Shown: in pieces, positions 18,368-27,062 of the stretch
Position numbering within the stretch: the first letter of the stretch is position 1
How the letters are laid out: every line of letters starts with the position of its first letter
Origin: Sphingobium limneticum
GTDB lineage: Bacteria > Pseudomonadota > Alphaproteobacteria > Sphingomonadales > Sphingomonadaceae
Length of the DNA stretch: 64,000 nucleotides
Reading direction: 5' to 3'
NCBI RefSeq assembly: GCF_008710155.1
Contig: NZ_VYPZ01000003.1
Span: 248,001 to 312,000, forward strand
The notes under the pieces: model-generated
Told to the model about the DNA's origin: nothing
Databases searched by the model: none
The model's input: the letters and a program-made list of their open reading frames with translations, nothing else
Made by a program: the position numbers and the translations under genes

Positions 18368-18597
18368 GATTTGCGGAGGTTAACTTCGCATATTTCCCCT
18401 TGCTTCGACATTTTAATGCGCGAGTTGGAAATTTTATTATGCGGGTGAGCGGTTCGAACGAGCAGCCTGCAGTCTAGCACTGGCAAGGGTCTGTAGGACA
18501 GGAATGGCCGAATGGGGTGGAATGTGGCCCGTCCGCTTGCAGGCGCAAAAGCGGTTTTCCACAATCACTGGACAGGGAGCCTACATTGCGGTCGGTT

Positions 18598-18822
18598 TTA
18601 TGCCGGGGTATATGCCGTATGAAACCCCTCCTCCCAATGATCCTCGTCAATCTGATATTTGTCTGCTGTAAATCCTTCGATGTGATCTCGAAATCCAACA
18701 AGCTTGGAAATTCTCGCAATCGCTTCTTTGGCTTTCTCTTCACTCGAATATATACCAATTGTCTTCACATCGGTCTCGTCAGGGTTTATTTCGCGGGCGT
18801 GTTCGACGAGATATACAAACAT
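18598..18822 (-). CDS. Small DUF7336-like protein in a low-GC patch
   Basis: 74 residues (MFVYLVEHAREI...VKTIGIYSSEEKAKEAI). It resembles a widespread small soluble family (I believe DUF7336) that has a beta strand, KTIGIYSS, an acidic helix and a GFxxDxYxIDEDHWxEGF-type end. Function is unknown. The stretch 18370-18860 is clearly poorer in GC and uses A/T-ending codons unlike its neighbours, so the gene was probably acquired. The remaining non-coding bases at 18368-18597 show nothing recognisable. Confidence 0.72.
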   Translation of the reverse strand: MFVYLVEHAREINPDETDVKTIGIYSSEEKAKEAIARISKLVGFRDHIEGFTADKYQIDEDHWEEGFHTAYTPA

Positions 18823-18851
18823 GCGGTTTTCCTTCTGCCCAAGGCCCCTCG

Positions 18852-19607
18852 CTAATCGACTAAACTTGTCTTGCCGCGATTACTGGATGACCGAAATTCA
18901 GAACGACTTTCTGCCTCTAGAACGGCAATTTCTGGTCGAAAGCCGCCCGTCCCCGACCCCGCCAGCTTGCGGGCGCGTTCGCGCCAGGTGGTGGCCAGCA
19001 CGGCGGTGTCGGCGAGGGTTCGGACGCCTTGCAGGTCGCTCTTGTGTCCGCCGCCGATCAGCAGGTGGAAGACACGGGCGACAGGCCAGTCGGGCAAGGG
19101 ACGGTCCAGCAGGTCCATGCTGGTGCCGGCCTCCACCTCCCCTTCGCGGACGACGCGGAGGTAGAGGCCGCTGCGCGCCGTCTTGACGATGGTCGCCATG
19201 ACGTCGCGCGCGCCGAAGCGATGATCGAGCTTCCAGCAGGGCTGGCGGCCATGGCTGACCTCCACGATCGCGGTGCCGAGCGAAAAGCGGTCACCCAGGC
19301 AGATGTCGGTTTCCACAAGCCCGCGCGAGGCGATATTCTCGCCAAAGGCGCCGGGCGCGTCGAGCAAGCTCTGGTCGGGCTTGCGTGTCCGCCACCAGTC
19401 ATAATGATCCTGCGGATAGAGATGGATCGCCTTGTCCAGCCCGCCATGATGGACGCGGTCGGCGACGGCGTCGTCGGCGAACCCTTCCCATGTGATGCGC
19501 ACCGGGCCTGCGACCGGCTTCTTGGCGATCGCGCTATAATCCTGGCCACGGAAAGGCATGGGCTTGCCGATCAGCAGCGCGTCGATGGTCATGAAGGGCG
19601 TGGTCAT
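18852..19607 (-). CDS. MOSC-domain protein (YiiM-like)
   Basis: 251 residues. The MOSC domain holds the conserved cysteine in GRQPCWKLDHRF, expected to coordinate molybdenum cofactor sulfur. It is preceded by HHGGLDKAIHLYP and followed by the 3-alpha region (SGLYLRVVREG). YiiM-type proteins detoxify N-hydroxylated base analogues. The ATG at 19607 is used (MTTPFMTIDALL). The last 35 or so residues (after RKLAGSGTGGF) look poorly conserved, so the end may have been extended. Confidence 0.85.
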   Translation of the reverse strand: MTTPFMTIDALLIGKPMPFRGQDYSAIAKKPVAGPVRITWEGFADDAVADRVHHGGLDKAIHLYPQDHYDWWRTRKPDQSLLDAPGAFGENIASRGLVETDICLGDRFSLGTAIVEVSHGRQPCWKLDHRFGARDVMATIVKTARSGLYLRVVREGEVEAGTSMDLLDRPLPDWPVARVFHLLIGGGHKSDLQGVRTLADTAVLATTWRERARKLAGSGTGGFRPEIAVLEAESRSEFRSSSNRGKTSLVD

Positions 19608-19693
19608 GGCCCTATCCTGCCATGGTTGGACGCGGCAGGCGATGGCCGGTTTGTGGTGAGCGGCCTTTAAGCAGATCGCTCCTCCGCGAAGGA

Positions 19694-19912
19694 TCAGCCG
19701 ACGCTCAGTTCCGAGCGGAGTTTCAGCACTTCGCCCCCATTGTCGGCGGTGATCAGGAAGGCCGGGTCGCGGGTCGATCCGTTGCGGCGGATGCGCGAAC
19801 CCTCGATCGTCCGCTCCACATGGCGGTCGAACCGTTCCGCGATGCGCCCTCGGCCGACGCCCTGCCCCCAATTCCACTTGACCCGCGTTCCCTTACGGAA
19901 TGTCTCGGTCAT
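19694..19912 (-). CDS. DUF2945 (Tudor-like) small protein
   Basis: 72 residues. FRKGTRVKWNWGQG at the start and VLKLRSELS at the end fit the DUF2945 or hypervirulence-associated Tudor-like family, a small beta-barrel of unknown ligand. AGGAG lies 9 bases before the ATG at 19912 but only 3 bases before an ATG at 19918, so 19912 is preferred. Confidence 0.8.
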   Translation of the reverse strand: MTETFRKGTRVKWNWGQGVGRGRIAERFDRHVERTIEGSRIRRNGSTRDPAFLITADNGGEVLKLRSELSVG

Positions 19913-20037
19913 GGGCATCCTCTCCTTTTTTGGGTCCATGCTGCGCCGGCCGTTACTCGTCGTCAGCGAAGAGCAAAATTCCCGGAAAGCCAACTGGTTC
20001 CCTTGGGTTTTTTTACAGGTTGATATAAGGCGCGCCG

Positions 20038-21216
20038 ATGGATTCTACCGGCCTGCGCGTTGCCCTGTTCAGCGGCAATTATAATTATGTCCGCGATGGT
20101 GCGAACCAGGCGCTCAATCGCTTCGTCGGCTATCTGCTGAAGCAGGGCGCGTCGGTGCGCGTCTATTCGCCGACCACCGACACTCCCGCTTTCGATCCGG
20201 CCGGCGATCTGGTCAGCACCCCTTCCTTCCCGGTGCCGGGGCGCAAGGAATATCGGGTGCCTTATCGCATGTCGGCGCAGGTCCGCCGCGACCTCAAGGC
20301 GTTCGCGCCCAATATCGTCCATCTGTCCAGCCCCGATCCGCTGGGCCATCGCGCGCTCAGCTGGGCGCGGGCGCGCAACCTGCCGACGGTCGCGTCGGTG
20401 CATACGCGGTTCGAAACCTATCCACGCTATTATGGGCTGGCCTTTCTGGAGCCGCTGATCGAATCCATCCTGCGCCGCTTCTATCGGCGCTGCGATGCGA
20501 TCGTCGCGCCGTCCGAATCGATGGCACAACTGCTGCGCAATCAGCGGATGAATTATGATGTCGGCATCTGGACGCGCGGCATCGACCGGGAAATCTTCAA
20601 CCCCGGCCGGCGCGACATGGCATGGCGGCAGTCGCTGGGCATAGGCGATGACGCGCCGGTGATCGGCTTTATCGGCCGGCTGGTGATGGAAAAGGGGCTG
20701 GACGTCTTTTCCGACACGATCGACCAGCTGACCGCGCGGCAGGTGCAGCACAAGGTGCTGGTCGTCGGCGAAGGCCCAGCGCGCGAATGGTTCCAGAACC
20801 GCCTGCCCAACGCGGTGTTCACCGGCTTCCAGAAGGGACAGGATCTGGGCCGCGCGGTGGCGGGCATGGATATGTTGTTCAACCCGTCGGTGACAGAGAC
20901 GTTCGGCAATGTGACGCTGGAAGCGATGGCATGCGGTCTGCCCACGGTGGCGGCGCGCGCGACGGGTAGCGAGAGTTTGGTGACGGAAGGCGTGACCGGC
21001 CGGTTGATCCGTCCTGGCGCCATCAGTGCCTTTGCCGACGCGTTGCAGGCCTATTGCATCGATGCGGACGCGCGCCATGCCGCCGGCGCCGCCGCGCAGG
21101 CGCGGGCGGAGCATAATGGCTGGGATCAGGTGAACCAGGCATTGGTCGACACCTATTTGCGCGTCATTCGGCAGCGGGCACAGGGCCTGGCGCCGAAATC
21201 CAGCCCGGTTCCATAA
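20038..21216 (+). CDS. GT4-family glycosyltransferase
   Basis: 392 residues with the two Rossmann halves of GT-B enzymes. The N-terminal half has ALFSGNYNYVRDGANQ. The C-terminal half has GFIGRLVMEKGLD and the donor-binding E-x7-E in ETFGNVTLE. It resembles GDP-mannose-dependent mannosyltransferases (MgtA-like) that glycosylate diacylglycerol or other membrane lipids. Donor and acceptor are inferred only from this similarity. It stands 27 bases before rarA, so they may share a transcript. Confidence 0.85.
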   Translation: MDSTGLRVALFSGNYNYVRDGANQALNRFVGYLLKQGASVRVYSPTTDTPAFDPAGDLVSTPSFPVPGRKEYRVPYRMSAQVRRDLKAFAPNIVHLSSPDPLGHRALSWARARNLPTVASVHTRFETYPRYYGLAFLEPLIESILRRFYRRCDAIVAPSESMAQLLRNQRMNYDVGIWTRGIDREIFNPGRRDMAWRQSLGIGDDAPVIGFIGRLVMEKGLDVFSDTIDQLTARQVQHKVLVVGEGPAREWFQNRLPNAVFTGFQKGQDLGRAVAGMDMLFNPSVTETFGNVTLEAMACGLPTVAARATGSESLVTEGVTGRLIRPGAISAFADALQAYCIDADARHAAGAAAQARAEHNGWDQVNQALVDTYLRVIRQRAQGLAPKSSPVP

Positions 21217-21243
21217 TTCGTCCGATCGCCTATATCGGTGGCA

Positions 21244-22563
21244 ATGGCCGACCTTTTCGCTCCCGATGACATGCCCGGCGCCGATGCGCCGGCCGATGCC
21301 GCCCCCCTTGCCGACCGGCTGCGTCCGCGCACCCTGGCCGATGTGGTGGGGCAGGAACATCTGACCGGGCCGGACGGCGCGATCGGGCGCATGGTGGCGG
21401 CGGGGCGGCTATCCTCCATCATCCTGTGGGGGCCGCCCGGCACCGGCAAGACCACGACGGCGCGGCTGTTGGCCGATGCGGTCGGGATGCGGTTCGCGCC
21501 GATATCCGCTGTATTTTCGGGCGTGGCGGATCTCAAGAAGCTGTTCGCCAGCGCCAAGGAGCATGCCCGGCGCGGCGAAAAGACCTTGCTTTTCGTGGAC
21601 GAAATCCATCGCTTCAATCGGGCGCAGCAGGACGGGTTCCTGCCCTTCGTCGAGGATGGCACGGTGACTTTGGTCGGGGCGACCACCGAAAATCCGAGCT
21701 TCGAGCTGAACGCGGCCTTGCTGTCGCGGGCGCAGGTGTTGATCCTGCGCCGACTGGATGCCGCCGCGCTGGAACAGTTGTTGGACCGGGCCGAGGCGCT
21801 GACCGGACGGCCCGTGCCGATAGACGCCGCCGCGCGCGAGGCGCTGGTGGCGAGCGCAGATGGCGACGGGCGCTTTCTGCTCAATCAGGTCGAGACGCTC
21901 TATTCGATCGACCTGCCAGAGCCGCTCGATTCGGCCGGTCTGTCCGCCCTGCTCCACCGCCGGGTCGCGGTGTATGACAAGGATCGGGAGGGGCATTATA
22001 ACCTCATCTCCGCCCTGCATAAGTCGCTGCGCGGGTCGGACCCTCAGGCGGCGCTCTATTATCTGGCGCGGATGCTGACGGCGGGGGAAGAGCCGCTCTA
22101 TGTGCTGAGGCGGCTGGTGCGCTTTGCGACCGAGGATATCGGCCTCGCCGATCCGCAGGCAGTCGTGCAGTGCCTGGCGGCGAAGGATGCCTATGATTTC
22201 CTGGGGTCGCCGGAAGGAGAACTGGCGATCGTGCAGGCCTGCATCTATTGCGCGACCGCGCCCAAATCCAACGCGGGCTATGTGGCGATGAAGGCGTCGT
22301 TCAAATCGGCGCGCGATACCGGATCGCTGATGCCGCCGATGAACATCGTCAACGCGCCGACCAAGCTGATGAAGCAGGTCGGCTACGGCAAGAATTATCA
22401 ATATGATCATGATGCGGCGGAGGGATTTTCCGGGGCCAATTACTGGCCGGAGGAAATGACGCCGCAGACATTCTACGCCCCCACCGATCGCGGGTTCGAG
22501 GCGCGGATTGCCGAGCGGATCGCCCATTGGGACCGGTTGCGGGCGGAGCGTAGCGGCCAGTGA
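21244..22563 (+). CDS. rarA: Replication-associated recombination protein A (MgsA/RarA)
   Basis: 439-residue AAA+ ATPase. It shows RPRTLADVVGQEHL, Walker A GPPGTGKT at 63-70, Walker B LLFVDEIHRF, GATTENPSFELN as sensor 1, and the C-terminal tetramerisation domain (AFRSARD-type region near NAGYVAMKASF). It acts at stalled replication forks. The start is the ATG at 21244; a GTG at 21238 would add two residues. The end overlaps the next gene by 4 bases. Confidence 0.95.
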   Translation: MADLFAPDDMPGADAPADAAPLADRLRPRTLADVVGQEHLTGPDGAIGRMVAAGRLSSIILWGPPGTGKTTTARLLADAVGMRFAPISAVFSGVADLKKLFASAKEHARRGEKTLLFVDEIHRFNRAQQDGFLPFVEDGTVTLVGATTENPSFELNAALLSRAQVLILRRLDAAALEQLLDRAEALTGRPVPIDAAAREALVASADGDGRFLLNQVETLYSIDLPEPLDSAGLSALLHRRVAVYDKDREGHYNLISALHKSLRGSDPQAALYYLARMLTAGEEPLYVLRRLVRFATEDIGLADPQAVVQCLAAKDAYDFLGSPEGELAIVQACIYCATAPKSNAGYVAMKASFKSARDTGSLMPPMNIVNAPTKLMKQVGYGKNYQYDHDAAEGFSGANYWPEEMTPQTFYAPTDRGFEARIAERIAHWDRLRAERSGQ

Positions 22564-23417
22564 CACCCCGCTTCGCGCGGTTCGCGGCGATCGACTGGTC
22601 CGGGGCGAAGGGGGCGCGGCACAAGGGGATTGCCGTGGCGCTGTGCGAAGGCGGCGACGCCGTGCCGGAACTGGTCCCGGCGCCGAACGGCGTCTGGTCG
22701 CGGCAGGGCGTGGCGGACTGGCTGATGGCGACGGCGCGGGAAATGCCGACCCTGTTCGGCTTCGACTTCAGCTTTGCGCCGCCCTTCGTCGCGCGGGGAA
22801 CCTATCTGCCGGGCGATGTGGTCCCGCAGGACGGGCCGGCCTTCTGGGCCTATGTCGATGCGATCTGCGATGATGTCGATCTCGGTGCGGCGAGCCTGTT
22901 GGAGGTCAGCCATCGCCGCCACTTCTATTTCGGCAAGGCGGACGGCGTGAAGGCCGATTACATGCACAACCGCGCGTGCGAGGCGCAGTATAATGCGGGC
23001 GGCGGCGGCAAGCCGTCCACCGTCTATGACGCGATCGGCGCGGCGCAGGTGGCCAAGGCCAGCTTCGCAGGCATGCGGCTGCTCCATCATGTGCGGCCCC
23101 ATGTGCCGGTGTGGCCGTTCGATCCACTGCCGGTCGCAGGATCGCTGGTCGTGGAAATCTACACCAGCATCGCCGCCCGCGCCGCCGGGCGGCCCAAGGG
23201 GCGGACGAAGATGCGCGACAAACGGGCGCTGAACGATGCGTTGCTGGCGCTGGGCTCGCAGCCCTATGACGGCGCGATGCCCGACGATCATGGCGCGGAC
23301 GCGATCGTGACCGCCGCCTGGATGCGGCAGGCGGCGTTACGCCCGGCCTTATGGGCGCCACCTGCACTCACGCCACAAATAGCGCGCACTGAGGGCTGGA
23401 CCTTTGGCGTGAACTGA
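22560..23417 (+). CDS. Uncharacterised protein with RNase H-like start
   Basis: 285 residues; no family recognised with certainty. The N-terminal FAAIDWSGAKG (Asp, then Trp-Ser-Gly) resembles the first strand of RNase H-fold proteins such as DUF429. Later landmarks are FGFDFSFAPPF, an acidic EIYTS segment and a C-terminal DDHGADAIVTAAWMR helix. That helix carries Asp residues where RNase H-fold enzymes have their last carboxylate. It starts with GTG, overlapping rarA by 4 bases, so it may be translated with it. Confidence 0.75.
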   Translation: MTPRFARFAAIDWSGAKGARHKGIAVALCEGGDAVPELVPAPNGVWSRQGVADWLMATAREMPTLFGFDFSFAPPFVARGTYLPGDVVPQDGPAFWAYVDAICDDVDLGAASLLEVSHRRHFYFGKADGVKADYMHNRACEAQYNAGGGGKPSTVYDAIGAAQVAKASFAGMRLLHHVRPHVPVWPFDPLPVAGSLVVEIYTSIAARAAGRPKGRTKMRDKRALNDALLALGSQPYDGAMPDDHGADAIVTAAWMRQAALRPALWAPPALTPQIARTEGWTFGVN

Positions 23418-23446
23418 TAGTAAGGGCGTCGCACCCGAAACGGTAG

Positions 23447-23521
<75 letters not shown>

Positions 23522-24110
23522 TTTCGGGCAGATCCAAATCCAGCAGATCGCCGTCCGGCCGATCGCATCTGCACCAGATCCCTTTACAGATGTAGCGCGC
23601 GCAAATGCAAAATGGGGCCAAACGCAAAATGGGGGCCGACATCGCTGCCGGTCCCCACTTCCGTCGGACTGCTCCTCATACATTTTTCGAACCGTCGGCC
23701 GAAACCGGCATGTTCGAAGATGGACAAGGCGATCCGCGTCTCACGAAGAAATGCGATCATCGGCCCGCCGATCCTGTGCGTCATCCTTCGGACGAAGGCG
23801 CCGCTCAGGTTTTGCTCCGACTTCTGGCCAAAAGCCGCCCATCGAGGCTCAAATGCTCGCTTTCCTTGCCCGACGTTCACTTTCGCGCGTACCCGGCAAG
23901 GGCTTCAAGCATCCCGTCCGTCTGCCCGGCTCCACCCTTGCGGATATTGCCTGCCGATGGACTGTCTTCACGGTTCAAACCCCTGATTTCTCAGCGATTT
24001 CTGGAATTGGATCGCTCCGTTTCCACCGTTCCGATAGAGCGATGGTGTCACTGCACCCGAGTCGTTCAAAGCGAATTCGGTCAGATTTTTGACAGGCGGC
24101 CATCGAAAGC
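23522..24110. other. Long gap downstream of tRNA-Thr with short direct repeats
   Basis: About 590 bases without a convincing gene. Reading frames here have no recognisable domain and poor codon bias. A 13-14-base direct repeat (GCAAAATGGGG-CC) occurs at 23607-23619 and 23624-23637. GC content looks lower than in the flanks. A 3' tRNA end is a common integration site, but no integrase or copy of the tRNA end is seen. Confidence 0.5.
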
Positions 24111-24129
24111 TGTGGATAAGTGTGGATAA
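24111..24129. promoter_or_regulatory. Two tandem consensus DnaA boxes
   Basis: TGTGGATAAG is repeated twice back to back (24111-24120 and 24121-24130). Each carries TGTGGATAA, the exact complement of the strong DnaA box TTATCCACA. The boxes point the same way, one helical turn apart, just past the stop codon of the DUF985 gene. Confidence 0.65.
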
Positions 24130-24133
24130 GTTT

Positions 24134-24574
24134 TCAGCCGGGCGGCGACCAGCCCGGCGGCGCCAGCGAAAAGCCTGCAAAATCAAAGCCCGGCGTCACG
24201 GTGCAACTGACCAGCGTCCAGCCACCCTGCGGCGTCGATGCCTGCCAGTGATGCGCGGGCACCCAGCCTTGCGGCATCTGCCCGGCCAGAACATCCGGCC
24301 CCAGCAGCAGGTCGCGGGCGCCCTCGCCCGGCGCGGCGACGGACAGGATCAGCGGCGCGCCGGCGTGCCAGAACCAATGTTCGTCGGCATCGACCCGATG
24401 CCAGTGCGATCGCTGATGCGCCTCCAGCAGGAACAGGATCGCGGTGCCGGCAGCGCGCTCACCCGGCGCGGCCGTGGCGCGCCATGTCTCCCGATACCAT
24501 CCGCCTTCGGGATGTGGCATCAGGCCCAACGCCTCGATCAACGCCCGCCCTGCCTGTTCGTCGCCGCCTTGCAT
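24134..24574 (-). CDS. DUF985 cupin-family protein
   Basis: 146 residues. The conserved opening LGLMPHPEGGWYRETWR and the central HWHRVDADEHWFWH (metal-binding His and Glu) identify the cupin-5/DUF985 family. PxGWVPAHHWQAS supplies the later His residues. Its reaction is unknown; relatives include sugar and plant-hormone-related cupins. It is monocistronic. DnaA boxes lie just beyond its stop. Confidence 0.88.
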   Translation of the reverse strand: MQGGDEQAGRALIEALGLMPHPEGGWYRETWRATAAPGERAAGTAILFLLEAHQRSHWHRVDADEHWFWHAGAPLILSVAAPGEGARDLLLGPDVLAGQMPQGWVPAHHWQASTPQGGWTLVSCTVTPGFDFAGFSLAPPGWSPPG

Positions 24575-24696
24575 CCGTTTGCCTCAAATTTTATTGCTTG
24601 GGAAACAGTCACTTAAATTGTTGCCTGACGTTCATGCAACCTGGATCAATGTAGATGGGTTGAAGCGACAAATCACGCAGTTCGGAGGAGAATATC

Positions 24697-24999
24697 ATGC
24701 GTAATGCCCTGCTCGCCCTGGCCGCCATTTCACTGGCCATTCCGGTTTCCATGGCCGTCCCGACCGACGGTGCCCAGGCCCGCAAAAATTACCGCTACAA
24801 GGAATGGCGCGGCCGCGACGGCCGGACCTATTGCCGCAAGTCGAACGGCACGACCGGCCTGATCGTCGGCGGCGTCGGCGGTGCGCTGGTCGGCCGTGCG
24901 ATCGATACCCGTGGCGACCGCGCCACCGGTACGATCCTGGGCGCGGCCGGTGGCGCGCTGCTCGGCAAGTCGATCGACAGCAAGCGTACTTGCCGTTGA
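24697..24999 (+). CDS. Glycine-zipper 2TM surface-antigen-like protein
   Basis: 100 residues. A signal peptide (residues 1-28, ending near AQA) precedes a short basic region with one Cys and then the glycine zipper: GLIVGGVGGALVGRAID and TGTILGAAGGALLGKSID. It resembles the 17-kDa antigen repeat domain and probably sits in the outer membrane or periplasm. GGAGGAG is placed 8 bases before the ATG. A terminator follows directly, so it is a single-gene unit. Confidence 0.85.
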   Translation: MRNALLALAAISLAIPVSMAVPTDGAQARKNYRYKEWRGRDGRTYCRKSNGTTGLIVGGVGGALVGRAIDTRGDRATGTILGAAGGALLGKSIDSKRTCR

Positions 25000-25005
25000 T
25001 GCCAT

Positions 25006-25039
25006 AAGCCGGCGCGTGTCAGGAGCGCGCGCCGGCTTT
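25006..25039 (+). terminator. Terminator after the glycine-zipper gene
   Basis: Eleven-base perfect arms (AAGCCGGCGCG / CGCGCCGGCTT) with an 11-base loop, seven bases after the stop. The downstream T-run is short (TTT). Confidence 0.7.
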
Positions 25040-25072
25040 CAGCGGCTGGCCCCGCTGAATGGCAACAAAAAA

Positions 25073-25100
25073 GGGACGGCATCCCGTCGGATGCCGTCCC
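25073..25100 (-). terminator. Strong terminator for the reverse-strand secreted protein
   Basis: Twelve-base perfect arms (GGGACGGCATCC / GGATGCCGTCCC) around a CGTC loop. On the minus strand it is followed by TTTTTTGTT, a classic U-tract. It lies 23 bases past the stop of the gene at 25124-25420. Confidence 0.9.
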
Positions 25101-25123
25101 TAACTTTGTGCAGAGCCTGCCGA

Positions 25124-25420
25124 TCAGTCGGCGGAAGCGTCCGAAGCGGCGCCGCGCGCGTCTTCAACCTTGAAGGCAACCTGCTGGCCGCCCGACACGC
25201 CCGAAACCTTGCCATTCTTGACGGCCAGGTTGAACGCGACGGCGTCGGGGAAACGACGACCCGAAATCACCTTGCCGGTCTTGGTGTCCTTCACCTGATA
25301 GACATAGGTGTAGCCTTCGTGGGTGAAGCGCTGCTTGGCAGCGGCATCTTCAGCCTGAGCGGCGGTGGCGGCAATGGCGCTGATGGCGCCGGCGACAATG
25401 AACTTGGACAGCATTCGCAT
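25124..25420 (-). CDS. Small secreted protein of unknown function
   Basis: 98 residues. Residues 1-23 are a clear signal peptide (MRMLSKFIVAGAISAIAATAAQA). The mature part has YTYVYQVKDTKTGKVISG and a GKVSGVSGGQQVAF stretch, probably beta-rich, with an Asp/Ala tail. No family was recognised; similar short proteins are, to my memory, common in sphingomonads. AAGGAG lies 7 bases before the ATG, and a strong terminator closes the unit. Confidence 0.78.
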   Translation of the reverse strand: MRMLSKFIVAGAISAIAATAAQAEDAAAKQRFTHEGYTYVYQVKDTKTGKVISGRRFPDAVAFNLAVKNGKVSGVSGGQQVAFKVEDARGAASDASAD

Positions 25421-25565
25421 GGGTAAACTCCTTGTGAATGCCGATCAAACACCTCTTATATTCTTGTTCTGTTGAAGACCGTCTTATGTTGCAGTGCGTC
25501 AAAGCGACAATCGCAAAAAATGACGATCCGATTGCATCATGTGCAACCGTATTCCATTTTGCGCA

Positions 25566-25973
25566 CTAAGCCTTTGATAGCGCTACCACATGATCGAACT
25601 CGGCTTTCGTCAGCGGCGCGACCGAAAGGCGCGATTGCCGCAACATGACCATGTCGGCGAGCGCCGAATCGGCCTTCATCACCTTCAACGTCACCGGTCT
25701 GGCCAGCCGTTCGACCGGCGCGACATGGACCGCGATCCACTTGCCCGTATCGTCCGTGCTATCAGGCGCGGCTTCCTCCACGATGGTCATGATGCCGACC
25801 GCCTCGACCCCGATATTGCTGTGATAGAAGAAAGCCAGATCGCCCTTGCGCATCGCCTTCATATGGCCCTGGGCCGCATGATTGCGCACGCCATCCCATT
25901 CGGCCTTCCCCTTTTTGACCAGATCGTCATAGGAAAAGGCATCGGGTTCCGATTTCATCAGCCAGTAGTTCAT
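25566..25973 (-). CDS. EVE-domain protein
   Basis: 135 residues. YWLMKSEPDAFSYDDL at the start, WDGVRNHAAQ and GDLAFFYHSN are hallmarks of the EVE (PUA-like, thymocyte nuclear protein 1) family. EVE domains bind modified bases in DNA or RNA. AGGAGG lies 4 bases before the ATG at 25973; a slightly longer reading to 25988 lacks a good ribosome site. There is no restriction or McrB partner nearby, so a housekeeping rather than defence role is likelier. Confidence 0.92.
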   Translation of the reverse strand: MNYWLMKSEPDAFSYDDLVKKGKAEWDGVRNHAAQGHMKAMRKGDLAFFYHSNIGVEAVGIMTIVEEAAPDSTDDTGKWIAVHVAPVERLARPVTLKVMKADSALADMVMLRQSRLSVAPLTKAEFDHVVALSKA

Positions 25974-26079
25974 TCTGCCTCCTTGCAACAGCGCCCCGGC
26001 GCGATCAAGGATGCGTCATGCGCGGGCTGCGCCTATAGGATGAGACACGGCCCCATCTGAACGAAACTGGAGATAATAA

Positions 26080-27027
26080 GTGTCGCAAGCGGTACTGGAT
26101 CAGGTGCCTGTCCTGTCCATGGCGGAAATGAGCAAGGCGGATTTCGCCGCAGCCTTCGGCCAATCCTTCCAACGCTTCGGTTTTGCCATGGTGAAGGACC
26201 ATGGCATGGACCAGACTCTGGTCGATGATGGCTGGGCGCTGGCGCGTCGCTTCTTCGACCAGCCGGTGGAAACCAAGCGCGCCTATGATGCGAAATATAA
26301 TGGCGGTCAGCGCGGCTATACCGCATTCGGCGTCGAGATCGCCAAGGGCGCGAGCGAGAATGACCTGAAGGAATTCTGGCATGTCGGCCGCGACCTGCCC
26401 GAAGGCGATCCGCTGGCCGAGACGATGCCGCCCAATGTATGGCCGAGCGAGATGCCGGAGTTCGAGCCGGTCTTCGCGAAACTCTATCGCGAATTCGATC
26501 GGGTGGGCGCGGAATTGCTGTCGGCGATCGCGCTCTATCTGGGCCTGCCCGAACGCTGGTTCGACGGTCCGATCGAAAATGGCAATTCGATCCTGCGCCT
26601 GCTCCACTATCCGCCGGTGTCGCCGCAGGCGCCGGGCATCCGCGCGGGCGCGCATGAGGATATCAACCTCATCACCCTGTTGCTGGGCGCGGAAGAAGGC
26701 GGGCTGGAGTTGAAGGATCGGGGCGGCAACTGGCTGCCCGTGGTGCCGCCGCCCGGCGCGCTGGCGATCAATGTCGGCGATATGTTGCAGCGGCTGACCA
26801 ACCATCTGCTGCCATCGACCAGCCACCGCGTGGTCAACCCGCCGCCGGAACGGCGCGGCCATTCGCGATATTCCATGCCCTTCTTCCTGCACCTGCGCCC
26901 GGATTTCATGATCGACGCCCTGCCGCAATGCGTGAGCGAGGATAATCCGCGCCGCGATCCGCCGATCAGCGCGCATGATTATCTGACCGAGCGGTTGATC
27001 GAGATCGGGCTGATCAAGAAGGGGTAA
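26080..27027 (+). CDS. Fe(II)/2-oxoglutarate-dependent oxygenase (isopenicillin N synthase-like)
   Basis: 315 residues. The DIOX_N-like N-terminus (FGFAMVKDHGM) is followed by a jelly-roll core with the iron triad His192-x-Asp194 and His249 (STSHRV), then the 2-oxoglutarate-binding Arg-x-Ser (RYS). The start is GTG at 26080 with GGAG 8 bases upstream. The family hydroxylates or desaturates varied small molecules; bacterial copies like this are mostly uncharacterised. No pathway genes are adjacent. Confidence 0.88.
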   Translation: MSQAVLDQVPVLSMAEMSKADFAAAFGQSFQRFGFAMVKDHGMDQTLVDDGWALARRFFDQPVETKRAYDAKYNGGQRGYTAFGVEIAKGASENDLKEFWHVGRDLPEGDPLAETMPPNVWPSEMPEFEPVFAKLYREFDRVGAELLSAIALYLGLPERWFDGPIENGNSILRLLHYPPVSPQAPGIRAGAHEDINLITLLLGAEEGGLELKDRGGNWLPVVPPPGALAINVGDMLQRLTNHLLPSTSHRVVNPPPERRGHSRYSMPFFLHLRPDFMIDALPQCVSEDNPRRDPPISAHDYLTERLIEIGLIKKG

Positions 27028-27062
27028 AGGCGAAGCGCGCTGCGACTGCCTCTCGGATCGTG

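Noticed and set aside
23584..24129. Overlapping frames in the gap after tRNA-Thr
   Set aside because: No domain, ribosome site or codon bias; frames on both strands overlap. Treated as non-coding.
25566..25973. EVE protein as part of a modification-dependent defence system
   Set aside because: No McrBC, restriction or methyltransferase gene is nearby; the stand-alone form is a common housekeeping type.
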